The notes under the pieces were generated by a model. It searched no databases. It was not told the DNA's origin and worked only from the letters and a program-made list of their open reading frames with translations. DNA of 64,000 bases from Xiphydria camelus (lineage: Eukaryota; Arthropoda; Insecta; Hymenoptera; Xiphydriidae): assembly GCA_963678675.1 (NCBI GenBank), contig OY783195.1:3048001-3112000 (forward strand). Direction: 5' to 3'. The translations under genes and the position numbers were made by a program. Below are positions 46,920 to 58,852 of this stretch, piece by piece. The stretch's first letter is position 1. Every line of letters starts with the position of its first letter.

Positions 46920-49405
46920 CTACGTTTCCTTATGGTAGATCATGACGTCCTTGAAGTATATGTTGGGTCCCGTGAAATTGTAGCCCTTGACCGGTCTGTC
47001 CAATGGAAATCCGAAGGTCTTTCCATCGTTTTCGAAGTTGCTGAAACCAGGAGTACTGATGCCGATGACCTTGTCGACGTAGCTGACGTAGACGAAGAGC
47101 TGGAAGGGCATGCCTTCCTTCTTGCCCTTCGGAAGCATCAGACGATCCGGATAGGCAGCGGGACGTGTGTCGTATGTGTAGCCCTCTCCGCCTTCGACAG
47201 TCTTCAGTATTTCCTTGTACCGGATGTCGGAAGGAACTGGATCGGAATAAGCGAAGAGAGAATCTTGGCTCGAGCGTTCGATTTTGTTGACACCCGGTTC
47301 CACTGTAAAAAAGAGAACCCAATTAAACTCCATGCCGAATTATTCGAAGCTCTTGATTCGAGATCCCAAGTGACGAATGAACTACTAACGTTGAACGATC
47401 CATTCGTCGAGTTCGAAAAAGTTGTAATAGTTGTCGTCGATTTCCACCTCACGGCCGTGCTCGTCGTATTTTGGTCCAATGAAGACGCGGATTTCGGCTT
47501 TTACGCTCTCTTTGCTGTTTACGTTGATGTGATAGCTGAAGGGTTTGTGGTTCAATCGAAGCTGGCGAGCTTTGATGTTGACGGACTTGGCGTCCTCGGG
47601 ACTCTCGACCCCTACCGCGTTGTTGAGAAGTACGTCAAAGTATTCGAAGTACGTTAGCAATTTGTCCACCTCGACGGATTCGATCTTCACGCCCGGGAAG
47701 GCCAGCTCATCGTGGCTGTAGGGCGGCAGGTGGCTCTTGTAGCTGAAATATATTTCGGACGATATGAACAGGTGGTACTTCAGGGGGTGTGATTTAACAT
47801 AACTCATCGATACCTTCATTAATTGAATACTTACTGCAAGTAAAAGTTGGTGATCCTCTTGAACAGGCGGTAGAAGGCGGGATCCCTCATGCTGGTGGTG
47901 TACAACTCGAGCGCGCTGGGGTAGATTTCGTATTTGGAGGCGGGCTCCGGGTTGAAACCAAGGATCCTCCTGGCCAGGCGGTCGACGGATCCGTAAAACT
48001 GGGGGTTGATGGAATCGGCGTTACCTTCGATGATGTTGCCAAGAATTTCGAGACCTTCGGGGGTGTAGATGTCGATGTACTTGTGATCGGGACTGAGGAC
48101 GAAGCCGGAGTCGATGGCGAAGTTGATGCGAGCCTCCAGATCCTGGACCGTCTGCGAAGGGATCATTTTCCGTCCGATTCAATCGTCTACGTATCGAGAT
48201 AACGCAATTCTTCGGGAAGAAGCAACGAACCTGGACATATTTGTACTTGTTGTGAGGAATGTTCGAGTAGTGTTCGCGTGAGGGGAACGGAAGGCTATTC
48301 GGGGAGGTCATGGTCGGGTGGTATCCGATGACGAACGGCCGGTTCCAGTCGAAATCCTCGATCTCGCCATAACCATTGGAAAGACGTTCCAAGTAGTATC
48401 GCGCCAGTATTTGCTGATGTCCGTACAAGTAGAACGTTCCTTTAATTCCCTTGTAGAGGTTGAATTCGTCAGTTTTCATCCACGAGGGGAAGTCATGGAA
48501 AAGATTGGCGTAGTAGAGATTCATGCCGATGTCTTCGGTGAAGTAAGACAAATGCTCTTCGTCGTCGTGGTCGTGGGATTTGTACCAGCCAGAGTAATTG
48601 GCCTGGACGATATAGTGGCGAACGCCGTCGACGACATCGACGCTGGGATCTAAACGAATTTATTACTTCGGTTAGAGCGAAAGGCCATTCTTAATTATTT
48701 CTTACAAATATGTAGACAACTGGATACGAAGAGAGGCTCTGGTAGTATACCGAATAGGTACTCACAGGATTTGCCAGCCATCTTGATGTATTGGGCTTTC
48801 CGGATGACTTCGGAGTTGAAGAAGTTGTACGGGGCAACTTCGTACAGCGGGGGTACGTTGACGTATCTCGTTTCCGGGTGATGATATATGGCAACCCATA
48901 GGGCGTAAACGTACACGTACTCATTGATGTTGTATTTTGCCCATAATGCGGTTTTGTACAAGGTATCGAAGTCCTTGGTGTAGTAGAACAGTTTGAAGAG
49001 GGCGATCGTCTCTTCGCGGTGGACGTCGTAGTTCATAGAGGAGACCCGACCGCGTGGAAGCAGGCCATGCTTGTAGCGTTCGAGGAACGTGGTGACAGCT
49101 TCCTAAATTTTGGAAAAATTCCATCTCTCGTAAAGAGCTAAACTGGAAAGGTAACGAAGTGCAAGTGTACCGAGGAAATGGTATTTTACCTTATTGGTAT
49201 AGTTTTCAATGTTGTCGGCGATTTTGTAAGAAGTCACTTTCTCGTTATGCTCGGGATGCACGACCGTTGGTTGATACACGTACCAGAAGAGCTCGAAAAC
49301 CAATTTCTGTTTGGCAGCGTATTCCTTGGTGGCTTTCTGCGTAGGCGATGCAGCAGACGCCAGGCAGAAGCACGCCAAGGCGAGCACCACGATGTTCCGC
49401 ATCAT
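46920..49405 (-). CDS. Hexamerin B (674 aa), larval storage protein
   Basis: Second of three tandem hexamerins. Exons in transcript order: 49405-49190, 49102-48766, 48649-48231, 48151-47835, 47742-47390 and 47302-46920. Exons 2, 4 and 5 (337, 317 and 353 nt) have exactly the same lengths as in A and C. Signal peptide: [18 protein letters not shown]. An ATG one codon later could equally be the start. The N domain has [19 protein letters not shown]. The M domain has [20 protein letters not shown] with copper-A histidines replaced, while [19 protein letters not shown] keeps the later His. [15 protein letters not shown] opens the last exon. The C-terminus stops at IYHKET, about seven residues short of A and C. 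It is closer to C than to A by eye (shared [24 protein letters not shown] signal, [15 protein letters not shown]). Confidence 0.93.
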
Positions 49406-49504
49406 CCCGTTCTTCTACTCTGATCCCGTTGACGAAACACGTTCCGCGGAAAATCGACCGACTGCTTCGGAGACGAAGTGTGTTCACCGTACCACCGGCC
49501 GGTA

Positions 49505-49540
49505 CTTATATACAGATGTTTCAGACAGTATCACTGACCT
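49505..49540 (-). promoter_or_regulatory. Hexamerin B core promoter with half-site
   Basis: TATATAAG on the transcribed strand (49512-49505) lies about 103 bp before the ATG. AAAGGTCA (half-site AGGTCA at 49540-49535) lies about 25 bp further upstream. This mirrors the arrangement in hexamerins A and C. Confidence 0.6.
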
Positions 49541-50429
49541 TTAGCCCTGAATTGGGAAGAAGCAACAAGATGACTTGCTCTGATTATAGCCAGAAGCAAG
49601 ACTCTTGCATAAGTGGGGAGTGATAAGGGCTGCGGAGGCTAGCCTGTAAAATACTTGTACATGTTGATTACCCTGCTATTTGTATAAATGGAATAAAACA
49701 GTGGTATTAGTTGTTTGTGTCACGACTATCGATTTACCCGTGTAATTGTGAGCATAAAGATAGCTTAATTTGAAGTCAGATATTTTTCCGCTGTCTAAAA
49801 TCCCAGTCATTCTAGAAAATATGTCGGAATTGAAAGACGACATGTAATGCCGTACGATCCGAACTCGCCGATAGGTAAAAATTTATCAGGGGGGTCGTAA
49901 ATGAAGATATTTTCACGTTTGGAATTTTCCAGATTCGTGTGTTCTCGGGATTTTTTTTTCCTACGAAGATACTGCCCCTCCAAATGAGATATTTACTTAT
50001 ATTAAGAAGGTAAGCGTTAGTGTAATCTAAAAAAACTCGCGGTCAATGAGAAGATAAGCATAGATATCGAATATCCCGGAATATATACAGAAGTAAGATG
50101 TATTTTCTGATTGCATGGGGGCGGTTATGGTTCGATCTCGGTAATTTAAAGATTTTCCATTACCAGGATTGATTCACAGCCGGCAAAGAGGGTCGTTCGT
50201 TATCTCATGTATCAACCCAAGTGGATGTTCTTCAACCTTTTCTAGTTTGGAATCTGAGCAATAATAAACGTAGTCCTAAATCATCTAGACAGGGGAAAGA
50301 GTGAGAGGAGGGAGGGGAATTGAAGAAGAGTAGTCTTTTCCTTTATCCTCTTTTCCTCTAGTACCTATATAATTAATGAAATTTTCATGAAATTTCATCC
50401 ATCATATTGAATTCTTAAATTTTTCTCTC

Positions 50430-50780
50430 GAATTCGGTTTCAGCGAATCTGCGAATCCGCAAGTAATGACTTTGTTAGAAATCGGCTTATTCTTACGACT
50501 TTCAGTTCGTCATATTATGTTCGCCACTCTGAATTTCGAAATTTAGATGACGAATTCGGATTCAGAGACTCAAAAAAACCACGCGGGTGACAACTTTGGT
50601 ACCAATCGCATCATCTTTACGGGTTCCGATACGCCATATTGCTTTTGCCATTTCGAATTTGTAATTTTTGATCTCAGATTCGAATTCAGCGACCCCGAAA
50701 ACCCCCGAGTAACGATTTTGGTAACGATTTGATCATTACAAGACATCCGTTCAGAGGAAAACGAATTTCCGGTACCCAAA
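50430..50780. repeat. Degenerate tandem repeat, period about 120-130 bp
   Basis: GAATTCGG/GAATTCAG followed by TTCAGCGA-like and CCCCGAGTAACGA-like words recurs at 50430, 50552 and 50682. Each unit ends in an AACGATTTTGGTAACGATT-like segment. The copies are strongly diverged. Related words occur near 35.6-35.8 kb. Confidence 0.5.
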
Positions 50781-51149
50781 GGGTTAAGCAGATTCCTCAA
50801 GCCATTGTATTCTATATACACCTGCTATGGAATGTCCGATGTTTTGATCACGTACGCACCGACTTCCATGTGTGGACCCTTTTAACGACGCCGGCGATAG
50901 AAAAAATGTAAACACACAAGCGAGGAGCTAACCGCAAACGGTGAGCTGGTAGGCTGTATATCGCGGTCTCTTTCACTCTCGTGCATTCGATCGCCGCTGT
51001 CTCTCACACTCTTTCCCTCCTTCTCGCACTCGCGCACTCAACTGTCATTCTCTCACATACTAGTGGGTTCTCTCTCCCTCTCGTATCCTCGATCGTCGCT
51101 CTCTCTCCTACTCATGGCGCTCACTCTACTTGGGTGGAGTGGTTCCATT

Positions 51150-51315
51150 CCGATTTGCTTTAAACACCGTTATCTCATTATCTACGGACTTTTCGCCTAT
51201 ATTAGTATAATACTTTTTTATAGACTGAAAAGTGATCTTCAAGAAAGGTTTATATCGATATACAAGAAAAGTTCATAGGTAACGAGATAATTGTGGTTGA
51301 AGTTGACTGAAACGA
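51150..51315. mobile_element. MITE family copy 3 (diverged)
   Basis: It shares TTATCTCATTATC, GCCTATATTAGTATAATACTT, GTTCATAGGTAACGAGATAA and GGTTGAAGTT with copies 1 and 2 but has accumulated substitutions and lost the exact ends. It is an older insertion of the same family. Confidence 0.6.
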
Positions 51316-51633
51316 TTCCATTCTAAGGGAGGCTGGTCTCGATTCTAATGGAAAGTTGGCACCTCGTTTCCACAACGTTTTATGGCACACAACCAGTGTC
51401 TAATTCCTCATTACACAATCAACATTAGTCTCTCAATTTTACCAACTCTTAAAATAAACCTTTCCGAATAAAAATAAGAATACATATCAATGTTTGTTGA
51501 TTTTAATATAAACTCATGAACTACATATTACCATATATTTAGGATAAATAACATTGACGCATTTTCTCTGCAGGCAGTTTCTTTTTTTTTTCCTCAAAAA
51601 ACGTTCGATGAACGTTCTACGAGCGACGGGTAC

Positions 51634-54215
51634 TCAGACGGTGAGATTCAGCTCCTCCAATTCCTTGTGGTAAATTACGACGTCCTTGAAGTACATGTTA
51701 GGAACGGTGAAGTTGTGGGAGAACATCGGCTTGTCCAAGGGGAAGCCCAGGGGCTTTCCGTCGGTCTCGACAACGCCGAAACCCGGGAACTCCATGCGGT
51801 TGATCTCGTTGATGTGGTTCACATAGACGAACAGTTGGTAGTGCATACCTTCCTTCTTACCCTTAGGGAGTACGAGACGCTCGGGGAAGCCGGCGAAGCG
51901 CTTAACGTAGGTGTACGCCTCTCCACCCTGAACGGCGGTCGTGAGCTGCTTGTAGGTGAGAGCTGAAGTCGTCGGGTCGGGAGAGACAAAGGAGTTTTCG
52001 TGGCTTGCGCGCTCGATTTTGTTCATGCCCGGTTTCACTGTAAAACAAAGCAATTTCGATGCAACCCTCGCATCGTTCGAATTGAATTCGAAAGAGATCG
52101 AGAAATACTAACGTTCGACGATCCAGTGATCGACTTCGAAGAAGTTCTCGTAATTATCGGAGATGTTCTGAACGCGATGATGATGGTCCCACTTGGGTCC
52201 GAGGAATATGCGCATACTGGCCTTGGTAGCCTTGTCGCTCTTCACGGTGATGTGGTAGGTGAAAGGCTTGTGGTTCAGACGGTACTGACGAGCATTTATG
52301 ACGTAGGACTGTGCGTCTTCATAATTCTGAACACCGATTACGTTATTCACGTTGGTATCGAAATGTTCGAAGTAGGTCAGCAGCTTGTCTACGACGACCG
52401 ACTCGATCGACACACCAGGGAAGACCAGCTCTTCGTGGGTGTAGGGCACCAAGTGTTCTTTGTACCTGAAGTAAATTTTAGCAGACGCGAAGGGTTGGAA
52501 GTTCGGGTCGTGCGAAGAGCGAGTGGAACATTGAAAATCAATCGAATCACTCACTGATGGTAGAAACCGACGATCCACTTGTACAGCCGGTAGAACATCG
52601 GGTCCCTCATGCTCGTGGAGTAGATCTCGAGAGCACTGGGGTAAATCTCGTGATGGGAGACGGGCTCCAGGTTGAATCCAAGGATCTTCCTGGCCACACG
52701 GTCGATGGATCCGTAGAATTTGGGATTGTACGAGTCCGCGTTACCTTCCACGATGTTGCCGAGAATCTCGAGACCCTCGGGCGTGTAGATGTCGACGAAC
52801 TTGTGATCGGGGCCGAGAATGTAACCGGAGTCGATGGCGTTGCTGATGCGAGTCTCCAGATCCTCGACCACCTGCGATGGGATCATGTTTTGTTCGATCC
52901 GCGCATCCATTTGTCGGAGTGTCGTGAATTTTTCGGAAAGAAACAACGTACCTGGAGATATTTGTACTTGTGCATGGGGATGTCCGAGTAGTGTTCACGG
53001 ATGGGGAAGGGCAGGCTGTTGGGGAAGGTCATGGTCGGGTGGTACCCGGTGATGATGGGTTTGCTCCAGTCGAAATCTTCGATCTCACCCAAACCGTTGG
53101 TAAGACGTTCCAGGTAGTAACGCGCCAGCAGTTGCTGGTGGCCGAAGAAGTACCATTCTCCGCGGATTCCCTTGGCGACGTTGTACTGTTCACTGCTCAA
53201 CCAGAAGGGCAGAATTTGGAGGACGTTGTAGTAGTAAGCGTTCAGGCCAATGTCCTCGGTGAAGTAGGACATGTGTTCTTCGTGGTCGTAGTCGCGAGCC
53301 GTGTACCAGCCGGTGTAGTTGGCGTGGATGACGTGGTGGTAGACACCTTCGACGGGCTTTCCGCCGGAAACTGACGGATCGTAAGGTTCGTTTAGGTGCG
53401 TTTACCAAATTGGACAGTTTTTTATACGAGACGAACGGTTGTTAATATTTACCCGAGTGTCCTGCCATCTTGGTAAAGTGAGCATGTTGAATGACTTCGG
53501 TGTTGAAGAAATAGTAGGGGACCACTTCGTAAATCGGAGGTAAATTGATGTTTTTCGTGTCGGGTCGGTGGTACACGGCGGTCCACAGGGCCATGACGTA
53601 CATCTGCTCGTTCACGTGGTACCTCGCCCATAACGCGACATTGTAGAAGGTGTCGAAGTCTTTAGCGTAGAAGAACAAGTTGAAGAGAGCGATCATCTCT
53701 TCGCGGAGGTGATCATACACGACGGAGAAGACGTGACGGCGCGGGAGCATGCCATGCTTGTAGCGTTGAACGAAGTCTGTGACGACTACCTGAAGTTTGA
53801 AAATTTGAACGATTAATAGTATCGTTAGCCCTTAAGGAATATATTATGTATTTCTGGTATTTCTGGTTAACGATTTAATAAAACTGTTTATTCCGCGAAA
53901 TCGGGTACGATATTTTCCTCCAGAGCCCTTTTCCCAGAAAAAAGTTAAAGGCGCGATGTTAATATCGCGCGTATCATTATACAAACGGTGATTTACCTTG
54001 TCGGTGAAGCTATCGATGTGGTCGATTACGTTGTAAGCCACTGCCTTCTTATGAAGATCCGGATGGACGACCTCCGGTTGGTCTATGTGCCAGAGGAGCT
54101 GATAGATCAATTTCTGCTTGACGGTAGTTTCCTTGTCAAGGGTGAACGTAGGTATGACCGCCGCCGCCGTAAGGCACGAGCACGCCAAGGCGAGCACGAC
54201 GATATTCCTGATCAT
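51634..54215 (-). CDS. Hexamerin C (682 aa), larval storage protein
   Basis: Third tandem hexamerin. Exons in transcript order: 54215-53997, 53789-53453, 53370-52952, 52871-52555, 52465-52113 and 52037-51634. Signal peptide: [19 protein letters not shown]. An upstream in-frame ATG at 54365 lies before the TATA box, so the start at 54215 was chosen to match the signal peptide of hexamerin B. The N domain has [19 protein letters not shown]. The M domain has [20 protein letters not shown] in place of the copper-A histidines, then [39 protein letters not shown] is shared almost exactly with B. The C domain has [29 protein letters not shown] and [12 protein letters not shown]. It ends EELNLTV. It has the same exon plan as A and B, so the cluster arose by whole-gene tandem duplication. 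Confidence 0.93.
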
Positions 54216-54317
54216 CTTCAGTCTTTGCCCTCTTCTCCCGTTTGCGAAATACCTCTCGAAGTAAACCGGTCGACTACTTCGAAGAGACGAAGTGTACCTA
54301 CCGCCGAGCCGCCTCGA

Positions 54318-54354
54318 CTTTATATACGAAAATTCTTGGTAATATCTGTCACCT
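54318..54354 (-). promoter_or_regulatory. Hexamerin C core promoter with half-site-like motif
   Basis: TATATAAAG on the transcribed strand (54326-54318) lies about 105 bp before the ATG. AGGTGACA (54354-54347) lies upstream at the position where A and B carry AGGTCA. A DR1-like GTCAAAGGTCA occurs further up at 54518-54508. Confidence 0.55.
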
Positions 54355-55670
54355 CTAACCCGCATTTACAGGACAAATGAAAAGGCTGTTGCGATAATCC
54401 CTCAGGAGTCCAACGATTGCGTAAACCTCGGATGATATTTCGCTGTATCAAATCTTCCGCTATATGCTGTTTTCACTGATTTGCTGCAGTTGCAGATAAT
54501 CGACGAGTGACCTTTGACACGAAAGTCCGGGATGACTTAGGAAGTCGATTGTTCGTCATTCGATTTATCTGCGGGCCCTCGGGCTAAATAGGTTCCCAGA
54601 TGCACCTATTATGTATAGCGCCTGCATCTATGTACGTAACACTCGAAATTAAATATTCGTTACGGACAAATCTTTCCATTCATCAACGTTGACCATTCGA
54701 GTTTTTAATTTTAACCGCTTTCGTAACAGATTGATATAACACATCACGTAAGCCAGAGATAATTATTATTTTTTAGATTGTCCGTATCAGGTAACATTGA
54801 TAAGTATGCGTAATATACACGCGAGTGGCATAAGTGTGAAAATATTACATATGTAGGTACTTTATCGTCACAGGTATGCAATCAATGAAAAGATGAATGA
54901 CTTCTTTCACATTTTATAAGCAGATATTTAGTACGCTCTTCCGATTTCTGATTAATCGAATATCGTCTTAATGCTCATTGAAGGAAGACATCCGAGTAAT
55001 TGTACAATAGATATTTGTGTGCCAATAACCGTAATAATACTTGTAATAAATGTGAGCACCCCCCGCCTCACAAGCTATTAGTGGAAATTAATCAAATTTT
55101 TGTTAACGTCGATATATTTATTTAAGACAGGAGAGCGGATATGCTAATCTTTATTGCTATGAAATAAATAAACGTATTCCCAAGATAATTCAAAGGCAAA
55201 GGTCGTAATTATATCTGCACGCGCACACCAATCCGGCCTACACAACCTCTACGACAAAAGAAGAAAAAACGGTTCTTCTCAAAACAAGATATAGGAACGT
55301 GTCTTTCGTGCGATGTAATCTTAATTTACTCGTAATTACTGCTTAATAATATTAATGCTTCATTTTAACGGCGATAGCAATGCCGAGCGGTATTTGCTTG
55401 GATCTTATGCACACAGCAATTCGTGGAGTACCTAGGTACGCATTGAAAGGGAAAGGAAAATCGAGGAAGGGTGCATTATGATTTATCGTTTTTAAAAGTT
55501 TATCTTTCCCAAAGAGTTGACGGTGAAAAAATAAGAAGTTTAACAGATAACCACGAATGTGTTTATTAAAATGAGCTACAATTTATTTTGTGATAACGAC
55601 TATAAACTCTGATAGATTTGTTATTTTCTTTATTCGGAATAAGTTTTTAGTTTTCAAAACTCGAGATATC
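54355..55670. other. Upstream region of hexamerin C
   Basis: AT-rich, with no gene seen. It contains the DR1-like motif at 54508-54518. The right end probably includes the 3' UTR of the minus-strand gene ending at 55671. Confidence 0.5.
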
Positions 55671-56654
55671 TCAATTAGACCTACACATTGATAAAAGTTT
55701 GCCGTTCGTATAACGAGAACGTCGACCGATTTTACACGTAATTATCGATTCGGTTTCATTCGCCCGATGAGAATGTTGAGAAGCCGCCTTCTTTGCTGCC
55801 AAATCGAGCATGGATTTGTGGCACACGCAAAGTCGTTTTATTTTTTCCTGTAAAAGTAAAATTACAAGGAATAAATATTACGTATACGAAAGATCGTGAC
55901 GCGATGATCGACATACCGGATCCTTTGGCTTTTTGAGATTGGTAGGCATCAATGTATCGATAAGTCCAGGATAAGGACCATTTAACGTAATATTCCGTAC
56001 AGGTACCATTCGTTTGAGGATATCCCAATTTTGATTCGTTGGCGGATAAAAGGTGCGGCAGTAGCTGCCCATATAAATGAAGGACTCGAGAAATTGTATC
56101 TGCAGGACGAAGAGATAGTTGTAGTACTGAAATAATACAGCTGAAGAATAAATAGACCCCAATAGAGAGAGAGAGAGTATCTATATATAATAATTATTAA
56201 TATTCAAATGACTCTAAATACACCACTTTAAAGTCACTTTTCAGAATCACCTCGCAGGTACAATCTACGGTCTTATCTTCGATAAATACGAACCCGAGCG
56301 CGAGTTTCCATCGCTGTTAAGCCTTTTTCCAAATTCAAGACAAATTTTTCTTCCCGCGAGGACTCGTCGATTCCTTTCCGTTTGCGCCTGCGATCGCCGC
56401 GACTCGCAGGCGTTGCTCCTGGACGTCTCGTAAGTTCGACGCGGGAGCCCGATTCCGAGATCCCAGCGTTTTCTGCATTGTTTAATTGCGACAAGGCGTC
56501 GATCGTATCGTACGAATCCTTTCGCAATCCTTGGACTATGTCTTTCGATATGCTCATTAGTTCGCTGAATTTCGATAGGATGTAAAATGCCATTTCTCTC
56601 GATGGCATCGGTTGCAGTGTATTGCACTCGGAGGCATGCATCTTGAAGACAATG
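55671..56654 (-). CDS. Unrecognised gene, 3' exons (5' end not found)
   Basis: I do not recognise this protein. Three exons form one consistent frame: 56654-56294 (acceptor CCTCAG, donor CGG|GTTCGT), 56126-55917 (acceptor TTTCAG, donor CCG|GTATGT) and 55847-55671 (acceptor TTTACAG, stop TGA). They total about 248 codons. The first exon opens IVFKMHASECNTLQPMPS and MAFYILSKFSELMSISKDIV (probably helical), then a basic linker DRRRKRKGIDES. The second has YLFVLQIQFLESFIYMGSYC and RTFYPPTNQNWDILKRMVP. The third has EKIKRLCVCHKSMLDLAAKK. The first exon starts in phase, so at least one upstream exon is missing. It may lie right of 56654. The donor at 56294 is non-consensus after GT and is the weakest point. 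A decayed gene is also possible. Confidence 0.45.
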
Positions 56655-56992
56655 CTGAGGAAGGTATATTCGTAACCTATTCTTCCGCGTTATCGAATGA
56701 ATAACATAACGATTGGTTGAGTGATGTATCTACTTTTTGAAAAAGATTTCAGTCTACATTTTCGAATAAGACGCTGGAGTAATTTTCGCGTACAATAATG
56801 AGCGTAATAATCGAGGAATCATTTAAATATCTCATCAAAAAACTTATGCGATATGAATTTATACTCCTTATCTCTCACAATATAAACGAGACATCGCTTT
56901 CATTTCTTTTCCCGTGCAATTTCTACCCCTTATCCAAGTCCAAGGGTGTTTAATTCGTTCGGCTCTAAGAGCTCTTTAAAACGAGTACAATA

Positions 56993-57014
56993 TGACCTCA
57001 ATGGTTCAAGGTCA
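56993..57014. promoter_or_regulatory. Paired nuclear-receptor half-sites, TGACCT and TCAAGGTCA
   Basis: TGACCT (56993-56998) is followed by TCAAGGTCA (57006-57014). The latter fits the extended monomer site bound by FTZ-F1/ERR-type receptors. It lies upstream of the unrecognised minus-strand gene. Function is inferred only from motif resemblance. Confidence 0.3.
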
Positions 57015-58852
57015 CTCAAGATCAAAGTAGTCAAACTAATCTACCCACATAATAGCGTTATCTCGCAGATAGCGAAAAGAAATTGTTGGACATAATCTGT
57101 TTGGTATTTCGAGGGGGACAGTACTTGTCATGTCACAGTCGGTAAATACGTCCTGCAGGGAGCTGCAATCGATTTTTATCAACCGGGCAACGACTCCACC
57201 CCCTCCCGTCAGATGGTGCTCGCATCTATCTCGCCGCCTTTCAAGATTTCCCCTTTTCCGATCAACGGCCTATCGTGGGGGCCGAGGCAGGAGCTGGAGT
57301 CCGGAGTCGGCAATATGGCCGACCAGATGTACAGTGGCAGGGTGTCACGGTGGTGTTAGTGCCGCGTTATTTATGTCGAACTACCGCAAGTCTTGTCCGA
57401 ATCTCGCGTGTTTTCATGGGATCAGTGAGATACTGTGCAAAAGCAGAAATACAGCTTGCACGAGGGCATAGCACTCGCCCCCCAGTCCAGCCAATATGAA
57501 GTGAGTACAAATAAAATAAGTGCGAACCACCTCCCGCTGGAGTGCCAGCGAGAGACCGTTTCTCTTTTACTCCCCTTTGTCCACTGTTCATCGCTGCTGG
57601 GCGCAGTCCGGTCGATCACGGCGATCCTCCTGAGTTTCAAAGATTCGCAATGATCGATTTCCACGATTCTCCATCCGCCCCGTCCGCGGGGCGAACCTTT
57701 CAAACGTGCGTTCGCGCGGAGGGCGTTTTTCCGAAGGGGCTGGCGTGCGAGAGGGTTCGCGGGGCAGGGCCGCTAACGATTTTTGACACGACGAATATTT
57801 CGGGGGTGCATCGCACGACGAGGAACGCCAGTTGCCGCGTTTCCTCGCGCGCGACTGTGCGTCAAAGCGTTTAAAACGCGTCTCCGCGGCGTCGACTCGT
57901 CGCTCTCTCGGAGTGTCGCCTGCCCGTTCGCCGAACCTGAGCGGCGGGCTACCTTCGTATAAAAAGCCCCGTCGCTTCTCGTGTCAACCGTTGGTGTCGA
58001 TCGGGACCGCGTAGAAAAGGTACAGTTTCCTCGAGCGATTCGCGGGAAGACCGAGGAGAATCGATCGCGCGACGGTAAAAGTTTAAGGGAAGTCGGTGGA
58101 AATCGAAAGATACGACGGAGTGTCTCGACTCGCGCCCGACAGGGTGACACACACGAGGTGATCGCTTTGCGGCCATGTACCGATGTGCACACGCTTGCGA
58201 TGTGTAGCTTCCTCCCCGCAAAGGAGGCGGAGGAGGATACAGTTCCGGTACGCCCGGAAACGCAAGGGACCGGCGCGGAGCCTCGCGCCGAGAGAGGATT
58301 TTCATTTGTATTCTCAGGACGCGATGCCGTTTAAAAGCTGGGTACAGCCATGCAACAGAACATCGTAGCGTAACTCCCCGTCGCGTAACAAGTCTGGACG
58401 CCACTTCGTAACAGTGTAACAGCGTAACATCTTTCGCCGGTCTTTCGCCGTCGCATCAAAGAAATGTTGCACGTGTATGTTACACGAGACGTTTGCAAGG
58501 CTGGACGGGCAAGCGAACATTGCTGCGTTTCAACCAGTAGTAACTGTCTGATTGGAACGACGTTATGTTCCGCCCTAATGATACGCGACGATGTTCTGTT
58601 GCACCTCGAACCTCAATTAAATCGTAACTTCGACGTGCAACAAAAACTACACGCGACGATTGTTTTCGATACGGTTGAACGCGTTTAGGGGATGCACGCT
58701 GGCGCGAGGAACGAGCCAGTGTTCGAATATCTCTAGCGCGTTTTTTATTCGAGCGGTGTGGTCGCAAAACGTTGAGGATGTGGTTCCCTCGTTTTGGAGT
58801 TCCTTCCTGCGTCCGTTCGCTTGTAAATTTGTTTTCACCGTGTCCAGCGGTC

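Larger units (their letters stand above)
49541..51633. other. Intergenic region between hexamerins B and C
   Basis: No gene is seen. It contains a degenerate tandem repeat (50430-50780), a CT-rich stretch (about 50960-51110) whose open frames are low-complexity, and the diverged MITE copy 3. Confidence 0.55.

Noticed and set aside
46932..47657. 241-codon plus-strand open frame
   Set aside because: It is antisense to exons 5-6 of hexamerin B and crosses an intron of that gene. Similar shadows lie over hexamerins A and C.
54216..54365. Earlier in-frame ATG for hexamerin C at 54365
   Set aside because: It lies upstream of the TATA box, and the protein from 54215 begins with a signal peptide matching that of hexamerin B.
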